From an uncultured Gammaproteobacteria bacterium (GTDB lineage: Bacteria > Pseudomonadota > Gammaproteobacteria > PS1 > Pseudothioglobaceae), in the NCBI GenBank assembly GCA_902512305.1, contig CABXIU010000005.1, forward strand, positions 1-64,000: a DNA stretch of 64,000 nucleotides, read 5' to 3'. Shown in pieces: positions 1-9,321 of this stretch (the stretch's first letter is position 1; each line of letters opens with the position of its first letter). The notes beneath the pieces are model-generated. The model had not been told where the DNA came from and searched no databases. It worked only from the letters and a program-made list of their open reading frames with translations. Position numbers and translations under genes: made by a program.

Positions 1-2037
1 CGTGGTGCTGAAATTTATGAAAACACTGTAGTTACCGATTTAGAACAGCAGAAAGATCATACATGGATCGTAAAGACTGATAAAGGTGATATTGCTTGTG
101 AGCATATTGTGTCTTGTACTGGAAGTTTTGCAAGAAAGACAGGTGAAATGGTCGGTCTCGATGTACCTGTTATACCTGTAGAACATCAGTTTCTTGTCAC
201 TGAGCCACATCCTGACATTCAAGAAAGAAAGAAGCAAGGGCTTCCTGAGATGGCTGTTCTTCGTGAATCTGACGCAGCTTATTATCTTCGCGAAGAGGCA
301 GGAGGAATGATTTTAGGTATCTATGAAAAAGGCGCACCCGCATGTTATGTTGATGGACCAAGTGATGACTGTAAGTATGAGTTATTTAATGGCGAATTGG
401 ACCGCTTAATGCCTCATATTGATGCTTGTATAAATCGTGTTCCGGCTTTTGGTGAGGTTGGAATTAAGGAAATCTATAATGGTGCAATTGCATATACTCC
501 AGATGGCAACCCAATTGTTGGACCAGCTCCAGGTCTTAAAAATTTCTGGCTAAATGAAGGACATAGTTTTGGAATAACTGCTGCTGGTGGTGCTGGCTGG
601 CAACTCGCAGAGTGGATGGTTGATGGAGAGCCAACCGTTGACATGATGGGAGTAGATCCGCGTCGATTTGGTCCATATGCTACTCGTGGGTATTTGAAAG
701 AAAAGAATGAGGAGGCATACGCTAATGTTTTTACTACGCACTACCCTGACGAAGAGAGAAGTGCAGCTAGACCACTTAAAACAGCGCCATGCTACGATCG
801 AATGAAGGCATTGGGAGCAGTATTTGGATCAGTTTATGGTTGGGAGCGCCCAAACTGGTTTATGCCAACTGCAGATTACTCACTCACTGCTGAAGATTTA
901 AATCAGGCTGATCCTTCAAAAGTTATTCTTAATAAAAACCACTCGAAAGCTTTAGATGATGGACGTATTGTTGAGAAGAATTCCTTTCGCCGTTCTAACT
1001 ACTTTGAGCATGTAGGGAATGAATGTAAGCACGTCAATGAAAAGGTTGGACTATTGGATATGTCTGCTTTTGCAAAATGTATCGTTAAAGGTCCTGGAGC
1101 AGAGGATTGGCTGGAGTCTATTTTTGCGAATAAGATGCCCCAGACTATTGGCAGAATAAGCCTCGTTCATATGCTATCTTTGAATGGCGGTGTAAGGGCT
1201 GAATTTACTGTTTATAAGACCGGACCTCAAAGCTATTATTTAGTTTCTGCCGGCGCTTTTGAAACGCACGACCATGATTATCTATATAAGCTTGCTCCAA
1301 AAGATGGAAGCATAACTGTTCAGCGTGTAACAACTCAAACTGGTGTTTTGGTTCTAGCTGGACCAAGGTCTCGTGACGTTCTTCAAAAGCTTACTGATAC
1401 TGACTTATCTAATGAAAACTTTAAGTGGTTAACAGGTAAAGCAATAAATGTAGGCTACGCATCTGCTGAAGCTCTTCGAGTTAATTTTGTTGGCGAGTTG
1501 GGCTGGGAGCTTCACCATCCAATCGAAATGCAAAACTATATATTTGATCAGGTAATGGAAGCTGGAGAAGAATTTGATATTAAACCATTTGGAATTCGAG
1601 CAATGGATAGCATGCGCCTTGAAAAGTCTTATCGCTTGATTCCTAGAGAGATGTCAATTGAGTATTCTGCCTATGAGTCTGGGCTCGATCGCTTTGTAAG
1701 GCTTGATAAAGAAAATGATTTTATTGGCAAAGAAGCTTTAAAGGATTGGCAGGAGCGAGGAGCTAGTAATGGCTTTGTTACACTGGAAGTATTAGGAGTA
1801 GAGGATGCTGACGCACGAGGTTCTGAGGCTATTTATAAGGATGGAGAAGTTGTCGGGAGGGCAACATCAGGTGGCTTTGGATGGCGTTGTGGTAAGTCTC
1901 TTGCGCTAGGACTAGTAAGGAAAGATCTTACAGCTATTGGAACTGAACTTGAAATAGAGATATTGGGTGAAAAATACAAGTCAGTTGTGATTGATGAATC
2001 GCCTTTTGATCCATCGAATGAGAGTTTAAGGTCTTAA
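1..2037 (+). CDS. Dimethylglycine/sarcosine dehydrogenase-like FAD-GcvT enzyme (5' partial)
   Basis: The reading frame is open from base 1, so the gene begins upstream of the window; 678 residues are visible, and the GTG at 109 lies inside the frame and is not the start. The first ~240 residues are the C-terminal part of a DAO-type FAD oxidoreductase, with a segment IYNGAIAYTPDGNPIVGPAP typical of the flavin site. A linker domain (residues ~240-325) leads to a GcvT-like folate-binding domain (VGLLDMSAFAKCIVKGPGAE, later FVGELGWELHHP) and a GcvT C-terminal barrel. This architecture is that of dimethylglycine or sarcosine dehydrogenase, which oxidatively demethylates N-methylglycines and passes the methyl to tetrahydrofolate. 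Substrate choice between dimethylglycine, sarcosine and relatives cannot be read from the sequence. It is followed after 6 bases by an amidohydrolase gene, so the two are probably co-transcribed. Confidence 0.82.
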   Translation, partial: RGAEIYENTVVTDLEQQKDHTWIVKTDKGDIACEHIVSCTGSFARKTGEMVGLDVPVIPVEHQFLVTEPHPDIQERKKQGLPEMAVLRESDAAYYLREEAGGMILGIYEKGAPACYVDGPSDDCKYELFNGELDRLMPHIDACINRVPAFGEVGIKEIYNGAIAYTPDGNPIVGPAPGLKNFWLNEGHSFGITAAGGAGWQLAEWMVDGEPTVDMMGVDPRRFGPYATRGYLKEKNEEAYANVFTTHYPDEERSAARPLKTAPCYDRMKALGAVFGSVYGWERPNWFMPTADYSLTAEDLNQADPSKVILNKNHSKALDDGRIVEKNSFRRSNYFEHVGNECKHVNEKVGLLDMSAFAKCIVKGPGAEDWLESIFANKMPQTIGRISLVHMLSLNGGVRAEFTVYKTGPQSYYLVSAGAFETHDHDYLYKLAPKDGSITVQRVTTQTGVLVLAGPRSRDVLQKLTDTDLSNENFKWLTGKAINVGYASAEALRVNFVGELGWELHHPIEMQNYIFDQVMEAGEEFDIKPFGIRAMDSMRLEKSYRLIPREMSIEYSAYESGLDRFVRLDKENDFIGKEALKDWQERGASNGFVTLEVLGVEDADARGSEAIYKDGEVVGRATSGGFGWRCGKSLALGLVRKDLTAIGTELEIEILGEKYKSVVIDESPFDPSNESLRS

Positions 2038-2043
2038 TTTAAA

Positions 2044-3222
2044 ATGTCTTTCGTCAAAAAAAATTCTAAGCTTCATAAACAGATGGTGACATGGCGTCAC
2101 CACCTTCATAAGCATCCTGAGCTAAGCTTTAAAGAAGAGATGACCAGCGACTATATTGCCTCAATACTTGAGTCTCATAATATAGAGATTCATCGAGGAT
2201 TGGCAGTAACCGGCATTATTGCAACAATTCATGGTCAAAAGCAGGGCGGAGTCATTGGACTTCGAGCTGACATGGATGCACTTCCAATTCAAGAACTTAA
2301 TGAATTTAGTTACAAATCTGTTCATGATGGAAAGATGCATGCTTGTGGCCATGATGGTCATTCAACAATGCTACTTGGTGCTGCAATTTATTTGAAAGAG
2401 CATAATGATTTTTCTGGAACAGTGCATTTTATCTTTCAACCAGCCGAAGAGGGCGGTGGCGGTGGAAGAGTTATGGTTGAAGAAGGTATATTTGATAAGT
2501 TCCCATGTCAAGCTGTATATGGTATGCATAATTTTCCAGGCATAGCTGAAGGGCAGTTTGCTGTCCATGATACTGCAGTTATGGCTGCTAACGAAACACT
2601 CAAAATTACAATTAAAGGAAAAGGTGGGCATGCTGCAATGCCAGATTTGTGTATTGATCCAGTTGTTGTTGGTGCACAAATTATTAATGCACTTCAGACT
2701 GTCGTTTCAAGAAATGTAGCCCCACTTAATTCTGCTGTTGTAAGCATCACAATGGTCAATGCTGGTTTCGCTTCTAATGTCGTTCCTGATGAAATGGAAT
2801 TAACTGGCTCTTTAAGATATTTTAGTAATGAAATAGGCAATAAAGTTAAAGATAATATAAAGAGCATTGTTGAAGGAATAAGTAAATCAATGGGAGCGAC
2901 TGCTATATTTGATTCAATTCCTAATTATCCAGCAACAATTAATACTCCTAAGCATGCTGAACTTTGTGCTATTGCCGCATCAATGGTAGTTGACAGTAAC
3001 AATGTTCTGAGAAATGAACAGCCTACTATGGGGTCCGAAGATTTTGCTTTTTTATTGAATGCATCTGAAGGAGCCTATATTTGGATTGGAAATGGACTGG
3101 TTCCTGAAGATGGCCCTAAGGGCGGTTGTATGCTCCACAATACTCAGTACGACTTTAATGATGAAATTCTTCATATCGGTAGTAGTTATTGGATTCAGCT
3201 GGTTAAAAACATTCTGAAGTAG
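2044..3222 (+). CDS. M20 family amidohydrolase (hippurate hydrolase/aminoacylase-like)
   Basis: 392 residues, typical for the M20D amidohydrolases. Metal-site motifs are visible: RADMDALPI (residues 74-82), ACGHDGHS (100-107, with C101 and H103) and QPAEEGGGGG (132-141, with the E135/E136 pair), followed by YGMHNFPG and the lid motif GKGGHAAMPDLCIDP. These enzymes hydrolyse N-acyl or amide bonds of amino acids (hippurate, N-acetyl amino acids, indole-acetyl amino acids) using two metals. The ATG lies 6 bases after the demethylase stop and the gene is followed by a DDAH gene, so a role in freeing an amino acid or amine for catabolism fits, but the substrate is unknown. Confidence 0.85.
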   Translation: MSFVKKNSKLHKQMVTWRHHLHKHPELSFKEEMTSDYIASILESHNIEIHRGLAVTGIIATIHGQKQGGVIGLRADMDALPIQELNEFSYKSVHDGKMHACGHDGHSTMLLGAAIYLKEHNDFSGTVHFIFQPAEEGGGGGRVMVEEGIFDKFPCQAVYGMHNFPGIAEGQFAVHDTAVMAANETLKITIKGKGGHAAMPDLCIDPVVVGAQIINALQTVVSRNVAPLNSAVVSITMVNAGFASNVVPDEMELTGSLRYFSNEIGNKVKDNIKSIVEGISKSMGATAIFDSIPNYPATINTPKHAELCAIAASMVVDSNNVLRNEQPTMGSEDFAFLLNASEGAYIWIGNGLVPEDGPKGGCMLHNTQYDFNDEILHIGSSYWIQLVKNILK

Positions 3223-3249
3223 TAATGTCTTTGTATTAAAGGTTGGTAT

Positions 3250-4014
3250 ATGTTTACTAATGCAATTGTTAGAGTCCCAGGAAAGAGCCTAGTTAATGGT
3301 TTATCAGATTCCAAGGAGCTTGGGCTGCCTGATTATGATAAAGCCATTATTCAGCATCATTCTTATATAGAGGCACTTCAATCATGCGGTCTCGAAGTTA
3401 ATATTCTAGAGTCTTGTGAGGATTATCCAGATTCTACGTTTGTTGAAGACGTTGCTTTAATTACTTCAAATTGCGCAATCATAACTCGTCCAGGAGCTGA
3501 GTCAAGAAGAGGTGAAGTTGAGCAAATTATGGCTGTCTTAAAGAGTCAATTTAATAATCTTGAGACCATAGAAGCTCCAGGGACTATTGAGGCAGGAGAT
3601 GTAATGATGGTTGGTAATCATTATTACATTGGTTTGTCTGATAGGACTAACCTTGAAGGCGCTGAGCAATTAATTGAGTTACTAGTTAAGCATGGACACA
3701 CTGGTTCGACTGTTGAGCTCAAAGATGTGCTTCATCTTAAGACAGGCCTTTCTTATATTGAAAATAACATGTTGATTATATGTGGTGAGTTCAAAAGCGA
3801 CCCTATTTTTTCAGGATTTAATCATATTGAAATCCCTGAATCAGAGAGCTATGCTGCAAACTGTATATGGGTAAATGATAATGTTCTTATTCCAGCTGGA
3901 TATCCACTTTCAAAAGAAAAAATTAGCAGTACTGGATATAACGTGATAGAGGTCGATGTTTCTGAGTTTAAAAAGCTTGATGGTGGATTAAGTTGTCTAT
4001 CGCTTAGGTATTGA
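3250..4014 (+). CDS. N(G),N(G)-dimethylarginine dimethylaminohydrolase
   Basis: 254 residues, the same length as the characterised Pseudomonas aeruginosa DDAH, with the catalytic residues at the same numbers: E114 (GTIEAGD), H162 (VLHLKTG) and C249 (GGLSCLSLRY). The substrate-loop features DSTFVEDVAL and the C-terminal GGLSC motif are those of the pentein-fold guanidine hydrolases. DDAH converts asymmetric dimethylarginine to citrulline and dimethylamine; some relatives act on arginine-like substrates, so the activity is strongly suggested but not proved. It is the last gene of the three-gene plus-strand cluster and ends 14 bases from a convergent rhodanese gene, leaving no room for a separate terminator. 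Confidence 0.85.
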   Translation: MFTNAIVRVPGKSLVNGLSDSKELGLPDYDKAIIQHHSYIEALQSCGLEVNILESCEDYPDSTFVEDVALITSNCAIITRPGAESRRGEVEQIMAVLKSQFNNLETIEAPGTIEAGDVMMVGNHYYIGLSDRTNLEGAEQLIELLVKHGHTGSTVELKDVLHLKTGLSYIENNMLIICGEFKSDPIFSGFNHIEIPESESYAANCIWVNDNVLIPAGYPLSKEKISSTGYNVIEVDVSEFKKLDGGLSCLSLRY

Positions 4015-4028
4015 AATAACAAGCTTAA

Positions 4029-4379
4029 TTAGTCAAATACACCTTTAATTTCCTCAAAAGTTGCTGTTATCGCGTAGACATTTGAATAACCCATTTGCTT
4101 AAGAGTTAAAGCTGCAAGAGAAGCACGGCCGCCTCCACCGCAGTGAGTTAAAATTAAAGTTTCAGAGTTTTGGCAATTTTTTTCAATTAACATTTCTATG
4201 AGACCCCTAGGAATATTAATCGAATTATTGAGGCTAGACTCATCATAATTTTTGGCTTCGCGGACATCAACAATCACGGCATCATTAGAATTATCATATA
4301 AAGCTTTAGCCTCAACTGGATTAACGCAATCGATTTGTTTCTGAGCTCTGGTTATTAGTTCACCTGCGGTTTTTATCAT
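4029..4379 (-). CDS. Rhodanese-domain protein
   Basis: A 116-residue single-domain rhodanese. VIVDVREAKNYDESSL matches the CH2A region, and the active-site loop is HCGGGGRASLAAL with the presumed persulfide cysteine at C80. Rhodanese domains carry sulfane sulfur or transfer it from thiosulfate; the glycine-rich loop (CGGGGR) is not the thiosulfate type CRKGxT, so the donor is uncertain. No signal peptide is visible, so it is probably cytoplasmic. It lies 23 bases downstream of purH on the same strand, at the end of the nadB-def-dusB-fis-purH run, and may be co-transcribed with it. Confidence 0.8.
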   Translation of the reverse strand: MIKTAGELITRAQKQIDCVNPVEAKALYDNSNDAVIVDVREAKNYDESSLNNSINIPRGLIEMLIEKNCQNSETLILTHCGGGGRASLAALTLKQMGYSNVYAITATFEEIKGVFD

Positions 4380-4402
4380 ATCAATAATCTCCTAGAATAA
4401 TC

Positions 4403-5944
4403 TTAATGTTTAAAATGGCGCATTCCGGTAAAAATCATTGCAATGTCATGATCATTTGCAGCTGATATTACTTCATCATCTCGCATTGATCCACCAGGGT
4501 GAATAATTGCACTGATTCCGGCTTGGGCAGCTGTATCTATTCCATCACGAAATGGAAAGAATGCATCTGATGCCATTACAGAGCCCTTAACATCAAGATT
4601 TTCATCCGCTGCTTTAATGCCAGCAATCTTTGCTGAATAAACTCTCGACATTTGACCTGCACCAACTCCAATAGTCATTTGGTCTTTAGCATAGACGATA
4701 GCATTTGACTTGACGTGCTTTGCAACTTTCCATGCAAACAATAAGTCTTTCATCTGGCTTTCATTCGGACTGATAGAGGTTACGCACTTCATATCAGAAG
4801 AACTTAATAAGGATAAGTCTTTGTCTTGAATGAGAAGGCCGCCAGATATTTTTTTATAGTCAAATGATTGCTGGGCTTTTTGTAGGTTACCACACTCAAG
4901 AACTCTAATGTTTTCTTTACTAAGAAGGATATCTTTAGCGCTATCTGTAATGTGAGGTGCTATTATTACTTCAACAAATTGCTGGTCAATGATACTTTTT
5001 GCAGTTTCTTTATCTAACTCACGATTAAAGGCTATGATTCCTCCAAAAGCAGATGTTGGATCTGTCAGGTACGCACTTTGGTAAGCATCGTAAATATTTG
5101 TTCTTGTTGCAACCCCACAAGGATTCGCATGTTTAATAATAACGCAGCTTGGCTCTTCAAAGTCACGAACACATTCTAGTGCTGCATCTGCGTCAGCCAA
5201 ATTGTTATATGAGAGAGGTTTGCCTTGGATTTGATGACTTGAAGAAACTGACGCTTCAAGTAAATTTGATTCTTTATAAAAAGCAGCGCTTTGATGAGGA
5301 TTCTCACCATACCTCATTGTTTGTGATTTAACAAATTGAAGATTTATTGTATTGGAAAATCCATCCTCCATCCTTCCAAGATAATTTGCTATTGCGCCAT
5401 CATATTGTGCTGTATGCTCAAAAGTTTTCATAGCTAAAGACTTTCTCATTGAAAGCGTTGTATTGCCGTTTTTTGATATTCCCTCTATAACTGACTTATA
5501 GTCATTAGAATCTACAATAACAGTTACTGAAATGTGATTTTTTGCACTTGAGCGAAGCATTGCTGGTCCACCAATATCAATATTTTCAATAGCATCTTCT
5601 TCGGTAGAATTAGGATTATTAATGGTTTGTTGAAATGGATATAAATTAACAACAACTAAGTCGATGGGTTGAATATCATTCTCTGACATTACCTCTTCAT
5701 CCTTACCTCTTCTGGCTAAAATGCCGCCATGAATTTTTGGGTTAAGCGTCTTAACTCTTCCTGCCATCATTTCTGGGTAACCCGTAAAATCTGATACCTC
5801 AGTAACAGAAATATTGTTGTCTTGAAGGAGTTTCGCAGTACCACCTGTTGATATAATTTCAATATTTAGTGATGATAGACTTTTGGCAAATTCAGCAATT
5901 CCAGTCTTATCTGAAACGCTTATTAAAGCTCTTTTTATAGGCAT
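4403..5944 (-). CDS. purH: Bifunctional AICAR transformylase/IMP cyclohydrolase PurH
   Basis: 513 residues, the usual length for PurH. The N-terminal MGS-like cyclohydrolase domain ([37 protein letters not shown]) is followed by the transformylase domain containing the conserved [11 protein letters not shown] catalytic motif and, near the C terminus, [12 protein letters not shown] and the HPGGSMRD segment. The enzyme performs the last two steps of de novo IMP synthesis in the cytoplasm, using 10-formyl-tetrahydrofolate. Its position directly downstream of fis follows the dusB-fis-purH order known from pseudomonads and other gammaproteobacteria. purD, the usual next gene, is replaced here by a rhodanese gene. 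Confidence 0.95.
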   Translation of the reverse strand: MPIKRALISVSDKTGIAEFAKSLSSLNIEIISTGGTAKLLQDNNISVTEVSDFTGYPEMMAGRVKTLNPKIHGGILARRGKDEEVMSENDIQPIDLVVVNLYPFQQTINNPNSTEEDAIENIDIGGPAMLRSSAKNHISVTVIVDSNDYKSVIEGISKNGNTTLSMRKSLAMKTFEHTAQYDGAIANYLGRMEDGFSNTINLQFVKSQTMRYGENPHQSAAFYKESNLLEASVSSSHQIQGKPLSYNNLADADAALECVRDFEEPSCVIIKHANPCGVATRTNIYDAYQSAYLTDPTSAFGGIIAFNRELDKETAKSIIDQQFVEVIIAPHITDSAKDILLSKENIRVLECGNLQKAQQSFDYKKISGGLLIQDKDLSLLSSSDMKCVTSISPNESQMKDLLFAWKVAKHVKSNAIVYAKDQMTIGVGAGQMSRVYSAKIAGIKAADENLDVKGSVMASDAFFPFRDGIDTAAQAGISAIIHPGGSMRDDEVISAANDHDIAMIFTGMRHFKH

Positions 5945-5992
5945 TTTCTAGGGTTTTTCAGTATAGAAATTTAAGGCTTAAATTATAAACTC

Positions 5993-6223
5993 TTACAAGT
6001 TGTAAAGGCTTACTTTTTTCTTTAGGGTGGCACGATTTATGCCAAGAACCCTAGCAGCTTCACTTTGATTTTGATTGACTTTGTCTAGAACAAACTTAAT
6101 AGTTGCTGACTCAGCTTGTTGGGTAACCATCTTAAATACGCCGTTCGATGGCTCACCGTTTAAGTCCGAGAAATACTTCTCAAGATTATCCTTGATGCAA
6201 TCCTGTATACCCCTTTGTTTCAT
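5993..6223 (-). CDS. fis: Short Fis family DNA-binding protein
   Basis: A 76-residue protein with the Fis core (KDNLEKYFSDLNGEPSNGVF) and a C-terminal helix-turn-helix (NQSEAARVLGINRATLKKKV). Fis is a nucleoid-associated homodimer that bends DNA and regulates rRNA and growth-phase genes. Compared with the 98-residue E. coli protein, about 24 N-terminal residues are absent, including the mobile beta-hairpin arms needed for Hin-type recombination, while the dimer core and DNA-binding motif are kept. The ATG overlaps the dusB stop by 4 bases, so translation is probably coupled, and no in-frame upstream start would restore the arms without running deep into dusB. Confidence 0.88.
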   Translation of the reverse strand: MKQRGIQDCIKDNLEKYFSDLNGEPSNGVFKMVTQQAESATIKFVLDKVNQNQSEAARVLGINRATLKKKVSLYNL

Positions 6224-7188
6224 ATCGAATACAAAAAATCATGTAATTTTGAATATTGCTCAGAGTGATCTGTCACTCTATTAATCTTTGGCCAAAAGGC
6301 TACGCCTTTTTCACGGTCAAGGTGCATAGAATACCAAAAAATATGCTTCCTGGATAGCTGAGTTCCCATTTTATGTCCATAAAAATCATGAATTTTTCTA
6401 ATGTGACTTAAAATTTGCGGTATTTTTTTTTCAATAGAGAGGTCTTCAGATTTATTACCCGTGGTTAGAAATTCATTGACCTGGCTGATGAGCCATGGAT
6501 TACCTTGGGTTGCTCTTCCAAGCATTACTGCATCAGCTCCAGTAAAGCTTAATATTTCTCCAGCTTTCTCTGCTGAATTAATATCTCCATTTGCAACCAC
6601 CGGAATAGATACTTGTTTGACAATCTTTTTAACTGTATTAAACTCAGCCTCTCCATTAAATTTCTGTGTTCTGGTTCTGCCATGGATTGCAATCATTTGG
6701 ATGCCATTGTCTTCAGCAATTTTAGCAATTGTTGGTGCATTCTTATTTTCATCATTCCAACCCGTTCTCATTTTTAGTGTTACTGGAACCTCTACAGCAT
6801 TGACTACAGATTTAATAATGTCTTCAGCTAATTTTTCATTTTGCATAAGCGCAGATCCTGCGGCCTTTTTGCAAACTTTTTTTGCTGGGCAGCCCATATT
6901 AATATCAACTATATCAGCATTAAACTCAAGCGCTTTTTTTGCTGAAATAGCGAGTTCTTCTGCCTCTGATCCCGCTATCTGTATGCTAATTGGGGATTTC
7001 TCAGAAGTAAAATCTAGGCGATGCTTTGATTTATTTGAGTTTATTAGATGGCTTTGTATGACAACCATCTCTGAGGTTGTAAGACTAGCACCTTGTTCCC
7101 TGCATATCATTCTAAAAGGTTTATCGCTAGTTCCTGCCATTGGCGCAAGTAATACTTTTGAATTAAGTTTGTGTGTGCCTATATTCAC
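6220..7188 (-). CDS. dusB: tRNA-dihydrouridine synthase DusB
   Basis: 322 residues, full length. Seen are the FMN-barrel start LLAPMAGTSDKPFR, the active-site motif DINMGCPAKKVCKKAAGSAL with C100 (the conserved catalytic cysteine position of Dus enzymes), IHGRTRTQKFNGEA and VVANGDINSAE. DusB reduces specific uridines in the tRNA D-loop using NADPH and FMN. The dusB-fis pairing, here with a 4-base overlap, is a classic gammaproteobacterial arrangement and supports the DusB rather than DusA/DusC assignment. It starts 4 bases after def ends on the same strand. Confidence 0.93.
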   Translation of the reverse strand: MNIGTHKLNSKVLLAPMAGTSDKPFRMICREQGASLTTSEMVVIQSHLINSNKSKHRLDFTSEKSPISIQIAGSEAEELAISAKKALEFNADIVDINMGCPAKKVCKKAAGSALMQNEKLAEDIIKSVVNAVEVPVTLKMRTGWNDENKNAPTIAKIAEDNGIQMIAIHGRTRTQKFNGEAEFNTVKKIVKQVSIPVVANGDINSAEKAGEILSFTGADAVMLGRATQGNPWLISQVNEFLTTGNKSEDLSIEKKIPQILSHIRKIHDFYGHKMGTQLSRKHIFWYSMHLDREKGVAFWPKINRVTDHSEQYSKLHDFLYSI

Positions 7189-7192
7189 TAAT

Positions 7193-7690
7193 TTAAAGTT
7201 TTTTTGATTGTTTTTCAGCTTTCTTTTTAAGGCGTTTCTGTTTCAGCTTTGATAGATGATCCACAAATAGTATTCCATTGAGGTGATCCATTTCGTGCTG
7301 AATACAAATAGAAAGCATCTCATCTGCTTCAATCTCAAATGGTTGGCCAAGTTCGTTCAGAGCACTCACTTTAATCTCGTTCGCTCTTTTAACATTTTCA
7401 TAATAATTGGGCACCGAAAGGCATCCTTCTTCGTATTCAATCTCTCCATTTTTTTCAATAATTTCAGGATTGATAAGGCATAGTGGCTGATTGCACTCTT
7501 CTGAAATATCTATAACGATTAGGCGTTGATGAAAATTAACTTGAGTAGCAGCAAGCCCAATACCTGGAGCTTCATACATAGTCTGAAACATATCTTTGGC
7601 TAGTTGCTTGATCTCTCTATTAACCTCTTCAACTGGTTTAGCAATTGTTCTCAGACGTTTATCGGGATATTTTAATATTTCTAATATCAT
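7193..7690 (-). CDS. def: Peptide deformylase
   Basis: 165 residues. All three deformylase motifs are intact: GIGLAATQV (residues 43-51), EEGCLSVP with metal ligand C90, and QHEMDHLNG with H132, E133 and H136, the same numbering as the E. coli enzyme. It removes the formyl group from nascent peptides. The C terminus is a lysine-rich tail. Unlike the common def-fmt pair, def here lies between nadB (4-base overlap) and dusB (4-base gap) on the minus strand; fmt is not in the window. The short overlaps indicate one transcript and probably translational coupling. Confidence 0.95.
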   Translation of the reverse strand: MILEILKYPDKRLRTIAKPVEEVNREIKQLAKDMFQTMYEAPGIGLAATQVNFHQRLIVIDISEECNQPLCLINPEIIEKNGEIEYEEGCLSVPNYYENVKRANEIKVSALNELGQPFEIEADEMLSICIQHEMDHLNGILFVDHLSKLKQKRLKKKAEKQSKKL

Positions 7691-9246
7691 GGTTTAGTTA
7701 TCACTGTATTTTCAGTTTCACTCTTCTGGTTTGGATAATCTTGATTAAAGTGCAAACCTCTACTTTCTTTTCTAGAGAGGGCAGATTCTACAATAATTTT
7801 AGATGTTTGAGCTAGGTTTCTTAGCTCTATCAAATCCTCTGTCACTATGTAAACTCGATAATACTCATTGACTTCTTTATTAATTTGTTGAATTTTTAAA
7901 TAAGCCGATTTAAGTCGGTTATTGCTTCTAACAATACCAACAAAATTCCACATTATGAGTCTTATTTCATGCCACAAGTGAGCTATTACAACTTTTTCCT
8001 TAGACGGAGCTACTCTTGATTCATCCCATTTCGCGTTTATTGGTAATATTTTCTCGAGCTTACTTTTAGAAATATGATCTGCACAAGATTTTGCAAAAAC
8101 GATACACTCAAGTAAAGAATTGCTAGCCATTCTATTTGCTCCATGAACACCCGTGTGTGCAACTTCGCCTACAGCATACAGATTAGTTATATTGCTTTGA
8201 GCATCTATATTTGTATTTACTCCACCACAGGTGTAATGAGCAGCAGGAACTACTGGGAGGGCTTCCTTAGCTATGTCAATTCCAAGCTCACTACAGCGCT
8301 GGGAAATTGTAGGAAAGCGAGATTTAATCCACTCTTCATCTTTAAAGGAAAAATCTAAATAAACACAATCAAATCCATGAACCTTCATTTCATTATCGAT
8401 CGCTCTGGCAACAATGTCTCTTGGAGCAAGTTCAAGTCGATCATCGTACTTATGCATAAATTCTTTACCATCAGGCAATAGTAGTTTCGCACCTTCACCC
8501 CTTAGCGTTTCTGAAATTAAAAATGATTTAGCATGTGGATGAAATAAACATGTCGGATGAAACTGAGTAAATTCCATATTAGTAATTTCACATCCAGCCC
8601 TATATGCCATAGCAATACCATCACCTGTTGAAGTATCAGGGTTTGACGTATAGAGATATGATTTTGAGGCGCCACCAGTAGCTAAAATGGTTTTCTTGGA
8701 GCAAAAAGTAATAACTTCTTCAGAGTTTTTATCATAAACATAGGCTCCATAACATTTACCTTCTTTAACAATTAAATCGACTGCAATATATTCTTCAAAA
8801 AGTTTAATGTTGCTCTTCTTTTTTACTTGGGCTAATAGATTAACTTGAATAGATTGACCCGTTTTATCGGCAACATGTGCCACTCTATTTGAGCTGTGAC
8901 CACCCTCTGTAGTAAGGTCATATTTATTATCAATGGTTGAAAATTGAACGCCAGTTTTTTCAAGGTCAGTGATGGCATGAGGAGCATTCTCAACCATAAA
9001 ACGGATACTTTTTTCATTGCCAAGATTAAGTCCAGTATTGATAGTATCAGTAATATGCGACTCAAAATTATCATTTGGATCTAGTACTGCTGAAATCCCT
9101 CCTTGCGCATAATAAGATGAGCCTTCTAATACTTTATCTTTTGCTATAACTGCAATAGACATATTATTAGAGAGCTGAATTGCACTCATTAAACCTGCAG
9201 CTCCAGAGCCAATAATGAGAACATCAAATTGATAATCGTTTGACAT
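7687..9246 (-). CDS. nadB: L-aspartate oxidase
   Basis: 519 residues with the FAD-binding start [16 protein letters not shown], the succinate-dehydrogenase-like motifs [12 protein letters not shown] and [22 protein letters not shown], and [14 protein letters not shown]. NadB oxidises L-aspartate to iminoaspartate, the first step of de novo NAD synthesis, with fumarate or oxygen as acceptor. The C-terminal helical domain ends near HFNQDYP, typical of NadB rather than of SdhA/FrdA. It is the first gene of the minus-strand operon nadB-def-dusB-fis-purH-rhodanese; nadA and nadC are not beside it. The start ATG sits directly inside a short AT-rich leader with a plausible promoter at 9293-9321. Confidence 0.94.
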   Translation of the reverse strand: MSNDYQFDVLIIGSGAAGLMSAIQLSNNMSIAVIAKDKVLEGSSYYAQGGISAVLDPNDNFESHITDTINTGLNLGNEKSIRFMVENAPHAITDLEKTGVQFSTIDNKYDLTTEGGHSSNRVAHVADKTGQSIQVNLLAQVKKKSNIKLFEEYIAVDLIVKEGKCYGAYVYDKNSEEVITFCSKKTILATGGASKSYLYTSNPDTSTGDGIAMAYRAGCEITNMEFTQFHPTCLFHPHAKSFLISETLRGEGAKLLLPDGKEFMHKYDDRLELAPRDIVARAIDNEMKVHGFDCVYLDFSFKDEEWIKSRFPTISQRCSELGIDIAKEALPVVPAAHYTCGGVNTNIDAQSNITNLYAVGEVAHTGVHGANRMASNSLLECIVFAKSCADHISKSKLEKILPINAKWDESRVAPSKEKVVIAHLWHEIRLIMWNFVGIVRSNNRLKSAYLKIQQINKEVNEYYRVYIVTEDLIELRNLAQTSKIIVESALSRKESRGLHFNQDYPNQKSETENTVITKP

Positions 9247-9292
9247 GATTAATTGTTACAAAAAGACACAAAATAAAAAATTATAAAAACTA

Positions 9293-9321
9293 TTTATATA
9301 TATAATTTTTCGCAAGTTAAA
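9293..9321 (-). promoter_or_regulatory. Predicted nadB promoter
   Basis: On the minus strand a -35-like TTTAAC (9316-9321) is followed after 17 bases by the -10-like TATAAA (9293-9298), about 40 bases upstream of the nadB start codon. The region is very AT-rich, so chance matches are easy. It interleaves with plus-strand -10-like sequences that could drive the candidate small RNA, so the two transcription units may share a divergent promoter region. Confidence 0.4.

Noticed and set aside
109-2037. GTG at 109 as the start of the demethylase gene
   Set aside because: The frame is open to base 1 and the residues before 109 continue the same protein; the gene enters the window from upstream.
6461-7207. 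248-codon plus-strand ORF antisense to dusB
   Set aside because: It mirrors the conserved dusB frame, has no recognisable domain and no ribosome-binding site; it is a codon-bias shadow.
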